Of a DNA stretch of 32,113 nt, positions 6,222-19,485 are shown piece by piece (the first letter of the stretch is position 1; each line of letters begins with the position of its first letter). Both the position numbers and the translations under genes were made by a program. Location of the stretch: contig JAHEGN010000026.1 of assembly GCA_024645085.1 (NCBI GenBank), positions 1-32,113 on the forward strand, given 5' to 3'. The stretch comes from Rhodobiaceae bacterium. GTDB lineage: Bacteria; Pseudomonadota; Alphaproteobacteria; RS24. Below the pieces are notes generated by a model that made no database searches, had not been told where the DNA came from, and worked only from the letters and a program-made list of their open reading frames with translations.

Positions 6222-9200
6222 CGACCGGTGCTTGTCCCACCTCTTGCGGTGGGAAGGGCTCCAACGCCTCAATCTCAAGTTTTGGCAAAGCAACATCGCC
6301 CTGCAATGAAAATTTCAACTTTTGATTGGGCCGCGTGCTGGCCAAATCAACCGTCAAATCCAATTGCCGTGATATGAGATCAAGACGCGCCGACAATTTG
6401 CCTTCTTCTTGTGATGGGCCGAAGACCACCTCTGCGGCGCCGGTCTCAACCTTGCCATCGCGCAGATTAAACACCCCTAGCCCGCGCTCAAATGTAGTTA
6501 TCAGTGGCGGTTCAGACCGTTTCGTTAAATCCTGCATCTGCGGCAGGGCAAGAAACCCGAGCTGGCCAGCATTGGTCTCAACATTGGCCGTGCCCGACAG
6601 GCTGGCAATCATTTCCATCGCTGAGCGCCCGCGCCCACGCGCTTCGAATGTGCCACTGGCATCGGCGTCGACAAATGGCTGATCGTAAAAAGCAGTGAAA
6701 AATTGTGCCAATTTCAAATCTGTAAAGCGAGCTGATAAATTGAACAAAGGTGTCAAATTGCCACCCTCTGCCTGCAAGCTGACCATGACCTCCCCGCCTA
6801 AAGCAGCGATTTCAATCTCCGGCGCCTCCAGCACACCGTCGCGCACTTTCAAACGCGCTTCTGCACTCTCAACCGGAAGGCGCCCAAAGGTGGCGTTGCG
6901 GAACCTTAGATCCAAATCAGCATTGCTTTGTCCCAGCAAAAACCACCGCATCGGCTCTTGCGACCAGCGGTTTTCACCTGAAAATTGAGGAAGAAAAGAG
7001 CTGCCGTCAAAGCCCTCCAACAACAAATTGGCGCGTAAGAGTTTTTTGCCATCGGCCAGCGAATAAAGCCCCTGCCCCGATATAGTGCCCTCATTCCAAG
7101 CCATATTAAGGCTGGAGAAACTCACCGCATCCTTGGTCACGCTGATTTGGCTTTTGCCGTCAAACGCTAGAGGGGCTGCGCCTTGCTGGGCATCGCTGAT
7201 GAAGGGCACCAGATCATCGCCACGCGCTTGCAATAGTCCCTCAAGACGGCGGCCTGTCGAGTCGGGGCGAATAGTGGCAATGAGAGCAAATTCATCGTCT
7301 TGCAATTGCAAATTGCCGGTCAATGACATCACAACCCCAGCCTGCGCTTCGGTGTCGACCTTCAATGCGCCCCTCGCGCCGTCGCGGAATTGCTGAGGCA
7401 TATTCAGCCGCGCCGCTAAATCATTTGCCGGCCCATTTAACGCCAGCTTTACCTTACTGCCTGCGACATTGAAGTCTAACCCGCGGTCAGGGCTGGTGAC
7501 ATCCAGTGATAAATCGACGTCGCCCAGACGGCCCTTGGCGATAAGCTTAACATTTGGCCAATTCTCCTCTGCCCGCGACGACAAGTCCCACCTCGCCTGA
7601 AGATTGAGTGGGGCCTCGACATTGACATTAAATGGCGACAGACGGGTCATCACCGGCGCCAAGAGCGGTTGCGCCAAATCAGTAGTTAACGATAATTCGA
7701 CATCGCCATGAGTTTGCCCATCGTGGTCGAGTTCGCCTTTGATATGAATCTGTGCGCCATCATAGTCGCTCAGGAGCATTTTATTAATATAAAGGATACC
7801 TTCTCTGGCCGCGCCGACAAAAGTCAGCGGCCCCATATCGCGGACATCGGCATACAGCCGGTCGACCTGCAGAGACACATCAAAATTAGACGTTTCTTCA
7901 TCCAGACCCGAAAGCGCAAACGCCTTGCCAATATCTAAATTAGGCAACAGGCTGGTTGCCCGTAAATCATTATTGCCAGCCGAGGCAAGCCCCCAATCGG
8001 CGAGGTCAAGCCGACGCATGCGCAAATTGATTTTGCTTGGTATCTGCCTGTCGCTGGGCAAAGTTAAATCCAGGTCAATGCGATCATCACCCAGACGTCC
8101 AGCAAGGCCAGACAGGGTTAGCTTCTCATCTGACCATGTTACATCGGTGACAAAACTCAGACGCTGCACACGCGACTCATCGACGTTTTCGATGAACAAT
8201 GAAAAATCTTGGCTTGTGATCTTGCCCAACCAAATCAACATGCCCAATGTGTCCGAACTGCGGGCCGAAAAGCTACCGTTGAAAGCCGGCCCCTGTTCGG
8301 CGTAAACCACATCGCCGGCTCCCAATATGGAACTATTAAACGGTAAATCGGCGCTGATGCGCTCAAACCGCAAGCGGTCTTTTTGGTGGCTCAGAGAAAG
8401 CAATAAATCGCGGCCATTCTCTCCGGCGAACGAAAACCGATTGGCCTCAACACGCAAGCGCCCGGTCGCGCCATCGAGAATATCTGAACCTATCGCCAAG
8501 AATTTCTGGGTATTTTGCTGCGGCGCATCCGCATCGATGGCCCTGACCTGCGTCAAATCAATGAAGCCGCTCGAAAGGCGCGCTTCTATATGCGGCGTTT
8601 TCTGCTCTTCATTGGGCCAGAACAAAGACAATCGCGTTCGAAAATCCGCCCCCAACGCCTGCACTTGCAAATCATCGGAGACAATATTGGTGCGGTTCAT
8701 CCGCAGCAGACCAGATAATTCAGTATTGCGTCCAGACGAAGCAATTTGTAGCCCCAGCCCGCTAGCTAATAGATTGGCCAAATTAGCACTTGATTTCAGA
8801 TTGACCTCACCAACCGCCTGCCAATTTTCTTTGCCTTGGACAAAACCACTAAATTCCAAGCCGTCGCCATCGTCGCTTTGCGCGCGAATATCAATCGCCC
8901 TGCGTGGCTGGCCGCCACCCAGTACCATGCTCAGCCGCGTGGTAGGGCCATCAAGCGGACGATGTTGCAGGTTGAAGCGCCGCCCATCCCCCAGCGCGCC
9001 GCGCCCCAATCGCGCATCAAAACGCTTGAGCTCCCATTTTTGCATCGGATTGGCACTGCTTAAACCAGCCACTGTTAAATGCCCGCGCACAATATCAATC
9101 GGCGGCAGTTCAGCATCGGCAAAACGGCCAATGAAACCAGCCGGATTGTCATCAATATTGAGATAGATTTCGGCGTCTTGAATGGTCAGGCGACCAATGG

Positions 9201-9537
9201 CAATGGTGAAGTCAGCCAAGCCGCGCCATGACAAATCAATGACGGCGCGGTCAATATGCGCGGCCTTAAGCGCGCCGCCTGACTGCCCCTCAGGCACATT
9301 GATATTATGCAAAAAAACCTGCGGGCGCGGCAAAAGCCGCAGATGCACCTCACCTTGAATAACCGTGGTCAGACCAATTTTCTCACTAATCAGCTTTTGT
9401 AACGCCGCGCGTTGCGGCGCCAAAGGCACCAGCATTGGCACGACAGCTAGAATAATCAGGCTGAACAGCAAAACAAATATCGTCGGAAAAACCGGAAGGC
9501 GCATGAATGACTCGATATGTCGACCAACGACCCCCAT
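6205..9537 (-). CDS. AsmA-family envelope protein
   Basis: A large (about 1110 aa) bitopic envelope protein. An N-terminal membrane segment near 18-38 (FPTIFVLLFSLIILAVVPML) is followed by a long beta-rich periplasmic region with repeated 'layer' patterns and an AsmA-type C-terminal domain. Relatives (AsmA, YhdP, TamB) are thought to bridge inner and outer membranes and move phospholipids. The start is uncertain. ATG at 9537 is used here; the frame stays open upstream through a TTG at 9564 to a CTG at 9591, which has AGGAG (9598-9602) six bases before it, while the ATG has no clear ribosome binding site. An ATG at 9504 is also possible. The gene is divergent from uvrD and converges with the small RHH gene. 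Which AsmA subfamily it belongs to I cannot say. Confidence 0.86.
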   Translation of the reverse strand: MGVVGRHIESFMRLPVFPTIFVLLFSLIILAVVPMLVPLAPQRAALQKLISEKIGLTTVIQGEVHLRLLPRPQVFLHNINVPEGQSGGALKAAHIDRAVIDLSWRGLADFTIAIGRLTIQDAEIYLNIDDNPAGFIGRFADAELPPIDIVRGHLTVAGLSSANPMQKWELKRFDARLGRGALGDGRRFNLQHRPLDGPTTRLSMVLGGGQPRRAIDIRAQSDDGDGLEFSGFVQGKENWQAVGEVNLKSSANLANLLASGLGLQIASSGRNTELSGLLRMNRTNIVSDDLQVQALGADFRTRLSLFWPNEEQKTPHIEARLSSGFIDLTQVRAIDADAPQQNTQKFLAIGSDILDGATGRLRVEANRFSFAGENGRDLLLSLSHQKDRLRFERISADLPFNSSILGAGDVVYAEQGPAFNGSFSARSSDTLGMLIWLGKITSQDFSLFIENVDESRVQRLSFVTDVTWSDEKLTLSGLAGRLGDDRIDLDLTLPSDRQIPSKINLRMRRLDLADWGLASAGNNDLRATSLLPNLDIGKAFALSGLDEETSNFDVSLQVDRLYADVRDMGPLTFVGAAREGILYINKMLLSDYDGAQIHIKGELDHDGQTHGDVELSLTTDLAQPLLAPVMTRLSPFNVNVEAPLNLQARWDLSSRAEENWPNVKLIAKGRLGDVDLSLDVTSPDRGLDFNVAGSKVKLALNGPANDLAARLNMPQQFRDGARGALKVDTEAQAGVVMSLTGNLQLQDDEFALIATIRPDSTGRRLEGLLQARGDDLVPFISDAQQGAAPLAFDGKSQISVTKDAVSFSSLNMAWNEGTISGQGLYSLADGKKLLRANLLLEGFDGSSFLPQFSGENRWSQEPMRWFLLGQSNADLDLRFRNATFGRLPVESAEARLKVRDGVLEAPEIEIAALGGEVMVSLQAEGGNLTPLFNLSARFTDLKLAQFFTAFYDQPFVDADASGTFEARGRGRSAMEMIASLSGTANVETNAGQLGFLALPQMQDLTKRSEPPLITTFERGLGVFNLRDGKVETGAAEVVFGPSQEEGKLSARLDLISRQLDLTVDLASTRPNQKLKFSLQGDVALPKLEIEALEPFPPQEVGQAPVASLTN

Positions 9538-9557
9538 GGCCGCCAGCTTTGACCAGC

Positions 9558-9616
9558 TTACCAAGCTCGCAGTGATTTTGCTATAAGCCAGACAAATCTC
9601 CTGTGCATGCTATAGT
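9558..9616 (+). promoter_or_regulatory. Candidate promoter(s) for uvrD
   Basis: Two extended -10-like words precede uvrD. TGCTATAAG spans 9579-9587, with TTACCA at 9558-9563 as a possible -35 (18-base spacer). TGCTATAGT spans 9608-9616, without a good -35. Either could serve the gene starting at 9653. This 115-base region is shared with the divergent AsmA-family gene. Confidence 0.35.
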
Positions 9617-9652
9617 GCGCTGGCAATGAAGAATCATCTAAGTTAAGGCGAC

Positions 9653-12019
9653 ATGAAAGACGATCCGTTTGATTTGGCGTCAGATGACGCCCCCGCTCCG
9701 GTGCCAGCCTCGCCTGTTGCGCCCAGCTCAGCTTCATCAGAAGGGCTGAGCATATCGCAGCGCGCGCGCCAAGCCGTACACGCCAATCGCACCGAACCGC
9801 TGCTCAATGGCTTGAATGAAGAACAACGCGCCGCCGTGCTGGCCGAAGATGGGCCGCTTTTGCTGCTGGCCGGTGCCGGTACCGGTAAAACCCGAGCTTT
9901 GACCACCCGCATTGCCTACAAAATTGCCACTCAACAAGCCTGGCCGAGCCAAGTTTTAGCGGTGACCTTCACCAATAAAGCGGCCCGCGAAATGAAAGAG
10001 CGAATTGAAAATATGCTCGGCGAAAGCGTCGAAGGCATGCCATGGCTTGGCACATTTCACTCTTTGTCAGCACGAATTTTGCGCCGCCATGCTGAATTGG
10101 TGGGCCTGCGACCCGATTTCACCATTCTCGATATGGATGATACGCTGCGGCTGCTGAAACAGCTGATTAAAGCCGAGAATATTGACGAAAAACGCTGGCC
10201 CGCGCGGCAAATGTCGGCCTTGATAGACAGCTGGAAAAACCGTGGTTGGTCGCCCAAAGACGTACCGGCCGGTGAAGCCGATTATTTTGGCAATGGGCTG
10301 GGCGGTAAAATTTACGCTGATTATCAAAACCGGCTGAAAATTCTCAATGCCGTTGATTTTGGCGATCTTCTGCTCGAATGCCTGCGCCTGTTCCGCGAAA
10401 ATGAAGATGTCTTGAGCGATTACCAGCAACGCTTCAAACATATTCTGGTCGACGAATATCAAGACACCAATGTGGTGCAGTATTTGTGGCTGCGTTTACT
10501 GGCGCAAGCGCATAGCAATATTTGCTGCGTCGGCGATGATGATCAGTCGATTTACGGCTGGCGCGGCGCCGAGGTCGATAATATTTTGCGGTTTGAGAAA
10601 GATTTTGTCGGCGCCCAAGTGATCCGCTTGGAGCGCAATTATCGTTCAACGCCGCATATTTTGGGTGCCGCCTCAGGGCTGATTGCCGCCAATGAAGGGC
10701 GGTTGGGCAAAACCCTATGGACGGACCGCACAGACGGCGACAAGCTGATGGTGCGCGGCGTTTGGGACGGCGAAGAAGAAGCCCGCGTGACCGCCGACGA
10801 CATTGAAGCCGAACAGCGCAGTGGCGAAAAACTCAATGATATTGCGGTTCTGGTGCGCGCTAGTTTTCAAATGCGCGAATTTGAAGATCGTTTTATTTCG
10901 CTGAGCCTGCCCTATCGGGTGATTGGCGGCCCGCGGTTTTATGAGCGCGCAGAAATTCGTGACGCCAATGCTTATTTCCGGCTGATTGCGCAAATTGACG
11001 ATGATTTGGCATTTGAGCGGATTTGTAACAAGCCGCGCCGCGGCCTCGGCAATGTGGCCCTGCAAACCCTGCATGAAGCGGCCCGTGGGCAGGGTATTTC
11101 GCTGTTCAGAGCTGGTGAATTATTGATTGAAACGGAAGAACTAAAACCCGCCGCCCGCCGCGCCTTGGCTGGTTTCCTGTCGTCAATGAATCGCTGGCGC
11201 GAGCTGGTGCCGTCGATGTCGCACACGGAATTGGCCGAGTTGGTGCTCGATGAAAGCGGCTATACAGCAATGTGGCAGGCCGACAAATCGCCCGATGCAC
11301 CGGGCAAGCTGGATAATCTAAAAGAACTTGTGCGCTCCATGGATGACTTTGAAAACCTCACAGGCTATCTCGAACATATTTCGCTGGTGATGGAAGCGCA
11401 AAACACCGATGACGACGACAAGGTCTCGATTATGACGCTGCATGCCGCCAAAGGGCTGGAATTTAACAATGTATTTTTGCCCGGTTGGGAGGAAGGTCTG
11501 TTTCCGCACCAACGCAGTCTTGATGAGAGCGGCAAAAAGGGCCTCGAAGAAGAGCGCCGCCTCGCTTATGTCGGCATTACGCGCGCCAAACGCAAGGCGA
11601 CGATTTCTTTTGCCGGCAATCGCCGCACCCATGGACAGTGGAACTCGGCCCTACCGTCTCGGTTTATCGACGAATTGCCGAATGACCATGTCGATGTGTT
11701 GGAAAACCCAAATAGCACCGGCGGTTTTGCCACTCAAAGCCGTTTCGCCAATGATTTCAACGCTTCCAGCTATACAAGTCCGGGCTGGCAGCGGGCGCAG
11801 AGCAATCGCAAACGGTTTGAAACCAGCCAGCCAGCCCGCGCCACCCAAAGAACGGCATCGGCCAGCATGTCAAGCAGCGCCCATCAACGCGGAGAAAGAA
11901 TTTTTCACCAGAAATTTGGCTATGGCCGGATTGATGAGATTGACGGCAATAAGCTGACAGTGAATTTCGAAAAGGCGGGCGTCAAAAAGGTGCTCGACAG
12001 CTATGTCGAAAAACATTAA
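9653..12019 (+). CDS. uvrD: ATP-dependent 3'-5' DNA helicase UvrD/PcrA
   Basis: Superfamily 1A helicase used in nucleotide excision and mismatch repair and in removing RecA or stalled RNA polymerase. The 788 residues begin with a low-complexity Asp/Ala/Pro-rich tail of about 45 residues. Then come the Q-motif LNEEQRAAV, Walker A GAGTGKT (74-80), VTFTNKAAREM (Ia), ILVDEYQDTN (II, about 264-273), VGDDDQSIYGWRGA (III), RLERNYRST (IV), IMTLHAAKGLEFNNVFLPG (V) and EEERRLAYVGITRAK (VI). The last 45 residues, with GERIFHQKFGYGRI and LTVNFEKAGVKKVL, look like the Tudor-like RNA polymerase-binding domain of PcrA/UvrD. The set of motifs excludes Rep and AddA. prmA follows after nine bases. Confidence 0.97.
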   Translation: MKDDPFDLASDDAPAPVPASPVAPSSASSEGLSISQRARQAVHANRTEPLLNGLNEEQRAAVLAEDGPLLLLAGAGTGKTRALTTRIAYKIATQQAWPSQVLAVTFTNKAAREMKERIENMLGESVEGMPWLGTFHSLSARILRRHAELVGLRPDFTILDMDDTLRLLKQLIKAENIDEKRWPARQMSALIDSWKNRGWSPKDVPAGEADYFGNGLGGKIYADYQNRLKILNAVDFGDLLLECLRLFRENEDVLSDYQQRFKHILVDEYQDTNVVQYLWLRLLAQAHSNICCVGDDDQSIYGWRGAEVDNILRFEKDFVGAQVIRLERNYRSTPHILGAASGLIAANEGRLGKTLWTDRTDGDKLMVRGVWDGEEEARVTADDIEAEQRSGEKLNDIAVLVRASFQMREFEDRFISLSLPYRVIGGPRFYERAEIRDANAYFRLIAQIDDDLAFERICNKPRRGLGNVALQTLHEAARGQGISLFRAGELLIETEELKPAARRALAGFLSSMNRWRELVPSMSHTELAELVLDESGYTAMWQADKSPDAPGKLDNLKELVRSMDDFENLTGYLEHISLVMEAQNTDDDDKVSIMTLHAAKGLEFNNVFLPGWEEGLFPHQRSLDESGKKGLEEERRLAYVGITRAKRKATISFAGNRRTHGQWNSALPSRFIDELPNDHVDVLENPNSTGGFATQSRFANDFNASSYTSPGWQRAQSNRKRFETSQPARATQRTASASMSSSAHQRGERIFHQKFGYGRIDEIDGNKLTVNFEKAGVKKVLDSYVEKH

Positions 12020-12028
12020 CCCCAGCTG

Positions 12029-12898
12029 ATGAATGATTGCTGGAAAATAACCCTCACCACCACCGAACCAGAAGCAGCAGAAGCCGCTTTGGAGGCGGCT
12101 GGCGTCAGTGTGATTGGCGCCTTGCCGATGATTGACGATGACAGCGGCCTATATGAAAAACCAGTGACAGGGGCGCGCCACCAGCTCGAAGGCTATTTTG
12201 ATTTTGAGCCAATATTGGCCAATTTGAACCTGCCGCAAGACAGCCAAGCGCATATTGAAAAATTGCCGACTACTGATTGGGTCAGCGATAGTCAGAAAAA
12301 CCTGCCGCCGGTCTATGTGCCGCCATTTTATGTTCACGGCACGCATGACCAGCTTGTCCATCGTGGCAGCCGTAAGCTGATTGCCATGCAAGCCGGCTTG
12401 GCATTTGGCTCTGGCCATCACGGGACGACGCAAGGCTGTTTGGCGCTATTTGCCGATTTAAGGCGCCGCACCAAGCCACGTCATGTGGCCGATATTGGCT
12501 GCGGCTCGGGCACATTGGCGATTGCAGCGGCGAAATCTGGTTGCAGCCATATTATGGCCTCAGATAATGACCCAGATGCGGTGCGCGTCAGTGCGCAAAA
12601 TGCCCGACTAAATGGAGTTGCGCCGCAAATTCAAACGCTTTTGGCAACCGGCATGGCGCATCAACGGCTGCGTGATGCAGCGCCCTATGATCTCATTTTC
12701 GCCAATATTTTGGCCCGCCCGCTGCATGGTTTGGCGGCTGAGTTTGAGCGTGCTTTACATCCGCAAGGGCATTTGATTTTATCTGGCTTGTTACACCAAC
12801 ACGTGCGGCCAATTTTGGCGCGTTATCGGCAACATGGGTTTTACCCGCAACAACACCATCAAAGAGGGGCATGGACGAGCCTGCTCTTGCGGCGTTAA
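12029..12898 (+). CDS. prmA: Ribosomal protein L11 methyltransferase
   Basis: SAM-dependent methyltransferase that methylates ribosomal protein L11. The 289 residues comprise an N-terminal substrate-recognition domain (with the YVPPFYVHG region near 96-104) and a class I methyltransferase domain. Landmarks are LAFGSGHHGTTQGCL (124-138), SAM motif I VADIGCGSGTLAIAAAKSG (153-171), acidic motif II ASDNDPDAV, and the FANILARPL motif typical of PrmA. The start is nine bases after the uvrD stop with no clear Shine-Dalgarno, and the aminopeptidase gene follows after nine more, so the three look cotranscribed. Other L11-like methyltransferases are possible, but the NILA-x-PL motif makes PrmA the best fit. 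Confidence 0.93.
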   Translation: MNDCWKITLTTTEPEAAEAALEAAGVSVIGALPMIDDDSGLYEKPVTGARHQLEGYFDFEPILANLNLPQDSQAHIEKLPTTDWVSDSQKNLPPVYVPPFYVHGTHDQLVHRGSRKLIAMQAGLAFGSGHHGTTQGCLALFADLRRRTKPRHVADIGCGSGTLAIAAAKSGCSHIMASDNDPDAVRVSAQNARLNGVAPQIQTLLATGMAHQRLRDAAPYDLIFANILARPLHGLAAEFERALHPQGHLILSGLLHQHVRPILARYRQHGFYPQQHHQRGAWTSLLLRR

Positions 12899-12907
12899 GA
12901 TAGGCAT

Positions 12908-14713
12908 ATGATGCAGAGTTTCGAAGACAATCCCAGCCAGCAATCCACCAACCAACGTATTCCAGCCCTGCGTAAACATTTGCGCGCCATCGGTCTGGAT
13001 GGGTTTATTGTGCCACGTGAGGACGAGTTTCAAGGCGAATATGTGCCCGAAGCGCATGACCGGCTGCGCTGGCTAACCGGTTTTGGCGGCTCGGCGGGCA
13101 CGGCGATTATTATGCTGCGCAAAGCCGCCCTATTCGTCGATGGGCGCTATATTTTGCAAGCCCCGCAACAAGTCGATACGAAATTGCTCGACATTGTGCC
13201 GGTAATGGAAACCGCGCCAAGCCAATGGCTGGGCGATATGCTGAAGCGCAATCAAACCATTGGCATTGACCCGCGCCTGCACAGCCAAACGGCGATTGAA
13301 GCCTATCAGCGCAAAGTGACGCAAGCCGGCGGCAAACTATTCTTTACCGATAGCAATCTGGTGGATTCGATTTGGCCAGACCGTCCGGCTTTACCGGAAA
13401 CCAAAGTGATTACCCAAGCGCTGAAATTGACCGGCCAGTCATCGGTCGATAAGCGGCGGCGCATGGCCGATACCATAAAACAAGCGCAAGCCGATCAATT
13501 GCTCATCACCCAGCCGGAAAATATTGCGTGGCTGTTGAACATTCGCGCCAGCGACGTGCCGCACACGCCATTTGCCCTGTCTTTTGGCGTGCTGCACAAA
13601 AACGCCAGCTTTGATTGGTATATTGCCGCCGACCGCCTGTCAGCCAAAGTCAAAACCCATATAGGCCCAGGCCTTCGCGTCAAAGCGCCAGAAATTTTGA
13701 AAGCCGATTTGCGCGCCTGTCGCGGCAAAAAGGTGATTATTGACGCCCATGCAACACCCGGCTGGTTTTTTGAGCAACTCAAAGGCGCTGAAATTATCCG
13801 CATGGAAGACCCATGCAATTTGGCCAAAGCCTGCAAAACCAAGGCTGAAATCAACGCTGCCATTGCCGCTCATGAAATTGATGGCGCCGCCCTGTGTCAG
13901 TTTTTGCACTGGTTCGACACCCATGCCAGCGCCGGAAAACTCACCGAAATCGACGCCGCCAAACAGGCCGAGGCTTTTCGCAAGGCATCAGGCCAATTGA
14001 AAGATTTAAGCTTTGATACCATCTCCGGTGGCGGCCCCAATGGCGCCATTGTGCATTATCGTGTGACCCATGCCAGCAATCGCCGCCTGCGCCCTGGTGA
14101 GCTGTATTTAATCGACAGTGGCGGCCAATATGCGCAAGGCACCACTGATGTTACCCGAACCCTTCTCGTCGGCGGAAAAGCCGCCCCCAAAGATGCCGTT
14201 GACGCCTTTACGCGGGTTTTGCGCGGCCATATTGGCTTGGCGATGGCGCGGTTTCCAGCCGGCACCAATGGCATGCAGCTGGATACGCTGGCACGGGCGC
14301 CGCTGTGGGCGCATGGGCAAGATTTCGACCATGGCACGGGCCATGGGGTCGGCAGTTATTTGTCAGTGCACGAAGGCCCGCAACGGATTTCCAAGGGCGG
14401 CACCGTCGCCTTGCAGGAAAATATGATTGTCTCCAATGAACCCGGCTTTTACGCGGCTGGCCGGTTTGGTATTCGGATTGAGAATTTGCAATATGTGACC
14501 GCTGCTCAAGGGCGCAAAAATCAGCGCCCCATGCATGGTTTTGAGCCACTGACTTTGGCGCCAATCGACCGGCGTTTAATCGATGTGGCGCAATTGACCG
14601 GCGCTGAGCGCGCTTGGCTCAATGACTATCATGCGCGTGTGGTGAAAACCATTGCCCCACGGATACCGGCGGCGGCTGGCAAGTGGCTGAAACAAGCCTG
14701 CGCGCCGCTTTAA
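12908..14713 (+). CDS. Xaa-Pro aminopeptidase (aminopeptidase P, M24B family)
   Basis: Dimetal peptidase removing the N-terminal residue from peptides whose second residue is proline; predicted cytosolic. At 601 residues it is the long, eukaryote-like form with two creatinase-type N-terminal domains (about 15-160 and 165-310) before the pita-bread catalytic domain (about 315-530) and a short C-terminal extension. All five metal ligands are visible: D403 in LIDSGGQY, D414 in TTDVTRT, H479 in HGTGHGVGSYL, E511 in SNEPGFY and E525 in IRIENL. The start is the first of two adjacent ATGs, nine bases after prmA. It converges on ligA with a 22-base gap in which I see no terminator. A prolidase activity cannot be fully excluded. 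Confidence 0.93.
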   Translation: MMQSFEDNPSQQSTNQRIPALRKHLRAIGLDGFIVPREDEFQGEYVPEAHDRLRWLTGFGGSAGTAIIMLRKAALFVDGRYILQAPQQVDTKLLDIVPVMETAPSQWLGDMLKRNQTIGIDPRLHSQTAIEAYQRKVTQAGGKLFFTDSNLVDSIWPDRPALPETKVITQALKLTGQSSVDKRRRMADTIKQAQADQLLITQPENIAWLLNIRASDVPHTPFALSFGVLHKNASFDWYIAADRLSAKVKTHIGPGLRVKAPEILKADLRACRGKKVIIDAHATPGWFFEQLKGAEIIRMEDPCNLAKACKTKAEINAAIAAHEIDGAALCQFLHWFDTHASAGKLTEIDAAKQAEAFRKASGQLKDLSFDTISGGGPNGAIVHYRVTHASNRRLRPGELYLIDSGGQYAQGTTDVTRTLLVGGKAAPKDAVDAFTRVLRGHIGLAMARFPAGTNGMQLDTLARAPLWAHGQDFDHGTGHGVGSYLSVHEGPQRISKGGTVALQENMIVSNEPGFYAAGRFGIRIENLQYVTAAQGRKNQRPMHGFEPLTLAPIDRRLIDVAQLTGAERAWLNDYHARVVKTIAPRIPAAAGKWLKQACAPL

Positions 14714-14735
14714 ATCGCGCATGAAAAACCGCGTC

Positions 14736-18535
<3,800 letters not shown>

Positions 18536-18544
18536 CGCCGACGC

Positions 18545-19357
18545 CTAAAAGACCGCGTTAAATGTCCGGCTTAGCCATGAATCTTCGGCCTCTGCCGGTT
18601 GCAAATCGCGCTGCCGCAAAATCCGATAGCTATCGCGATACCACGGGCTATCGGGGAAATTATAGCCGAGCACGGCCGCCGCGTTTTGCGCTTCGCGGGT
18701 GACGCCGAGCGATAAATAGCTCTCAGTCAAACGGTGTAAAGCTTCTTCAATATGCATCGAGCGGCTATAGTTCATCACTACATTGCGAAAGCGTTTAATG
18801 GCAGCCGCATAATCACCGCGATTCAAATAATAGCGCCCAACATCCATTTCCTTACCAGCTAGATTGCCAACCGCGAGATCGAGCTTGAGGGCGGCATCTT
18901 TGGCATAGTCACTGTCAGGAAAGCGGTTCATCACCTCAAGCAGGCTATAACGCGCCAGCTCAGTGATGCGTTGGTCGCGCTTGACGTCTGAAATCCGCTC
19001 ATACTGGCACATGGCAATCAAATAATAAGCATAAGCGGCTTGGCTATTGCCCGGATAAAGCGCTAGGAAACGGCGCGCTGTTGCAATCGCTTCGTCATAT
19101 TTGTTTTGCACGTAATAGGTATAGGCCGACATGACCAAAGCGCGGCGGGCCCAAAGGGAGTATGGGTGCTGGCGTTCAACTTCGTCAAACTCACGCGAGG
19201 CGGTAATGTAATTTCGCCGCTCAAGCTCTTCAAAGGCGGAATTGTAAATTTCCTCAACCGGACGTTCAACATAAGTGTCGTCAATGTCCGCTGTGGCACC
19301 GCAAGCGGCAAGCACAAAGGCGGAAAGAACGAGTACCAGTGATTTCCGAAAAGTCAT
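18545..19357 (-). CDS. bamD: Outer membrane assembly lipoprotein BamD (ComL)
   Basis: Essential lipoprotein of the BAM complex, which folds beta-barrel proteins into the outer membrane. I chose the ATG at 19357 (270 aa) because it gives a clean lipoprotein signal: MTFRKSLVLVLSAFVLAAC with lipobox LAAC and acylated C19. An upstream in-frame start at 19414 would bury the signal behind 19 residues. TPR-like helices follow, including VEEIYNSAFEELERRNY, AASREFDEVERQHPYSLWARRA, YDEAIATARRFLALYPG and the family pattern YAYYLIAMCQYERI. It precedes recN by nine bases. Its 128-base upstream region is described separately. I regard the identification as secure. Confidence 0.96.
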   Translation of the reverse strand: MTFRKSLVLVLSAFVLAACGATADIDDTYVERPVEEIYNSAFEELERRNYITASREFDEVERQHPYSLWARRALVMSAYTYYVQNKYDEAIATARRFLALYPGNSQAAYAYYLIAMCQYERISDVKRDQRITELARYSLLEVMNRFPDSDYAKDAALKLDLAVGNLAGKEMDVGRYYLNRGDYAAAIKRFRNVVMNYSRSMHIEEALHRLTESYLSLGVTREAQNAAAVLGYNFPDSPWYRDSYRILRQRDLQPAEAEDSWLSRTFNAVF

Positions 19358-19380
19358 AAGTCCGCCCTGTAAAACAAAAT

Positions 19381-19411
19381 CTCGTGAAATTGGCACATGC
19401 CGCCCCACGAG
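19381..19411 (-). promoter_or_regulatory. Nested inverted repeat in the bamD leader
   Basis: CTCGTG (19381-19386) pairs with CACGAG (19406-19411), and inside it GGCA pairs with TGCC around a 2-base centre. It ends about 23 bases before the bamD start, so it could be a leader hairpin or a protein-binding dyad. A second repeat, AGGACT/AGTCCT (19416-19421 and 19434-19439), lies further up in the same gap. Neither has a T-tract. The lpxC-bamD gap also lacks an obvious intrinsic terminator. Confidence 0.4.
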
Positions 19412-19485
19412 CAATAGGACTCACAGTTTAGCAAGTCCTGCCCTAGGTTTGTAAAGAATCTTTCGGAAAATGTCTTAAATTATTG

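Noticed and set aside
8327-9166. A 279-codon + strand frame opposite the AsmA-family gene
   Set aside because: It is Ser/Arg/Pro-rich and mirrors codon bias of the real gene on the other strand; no family is recognisable and there is no ribosome binding site.
14714-14735. A bidirectional terminator between the aminopeptidase gene and ligA
   Set aside because: The 22-base gap contains no stem of useful length.
19416-19439. AGGACT/AGTCCT repeat as an lpxC terminator
   Set aside because: The stem is only six pairs with a 12-base loop and has no T-tract on either strand.
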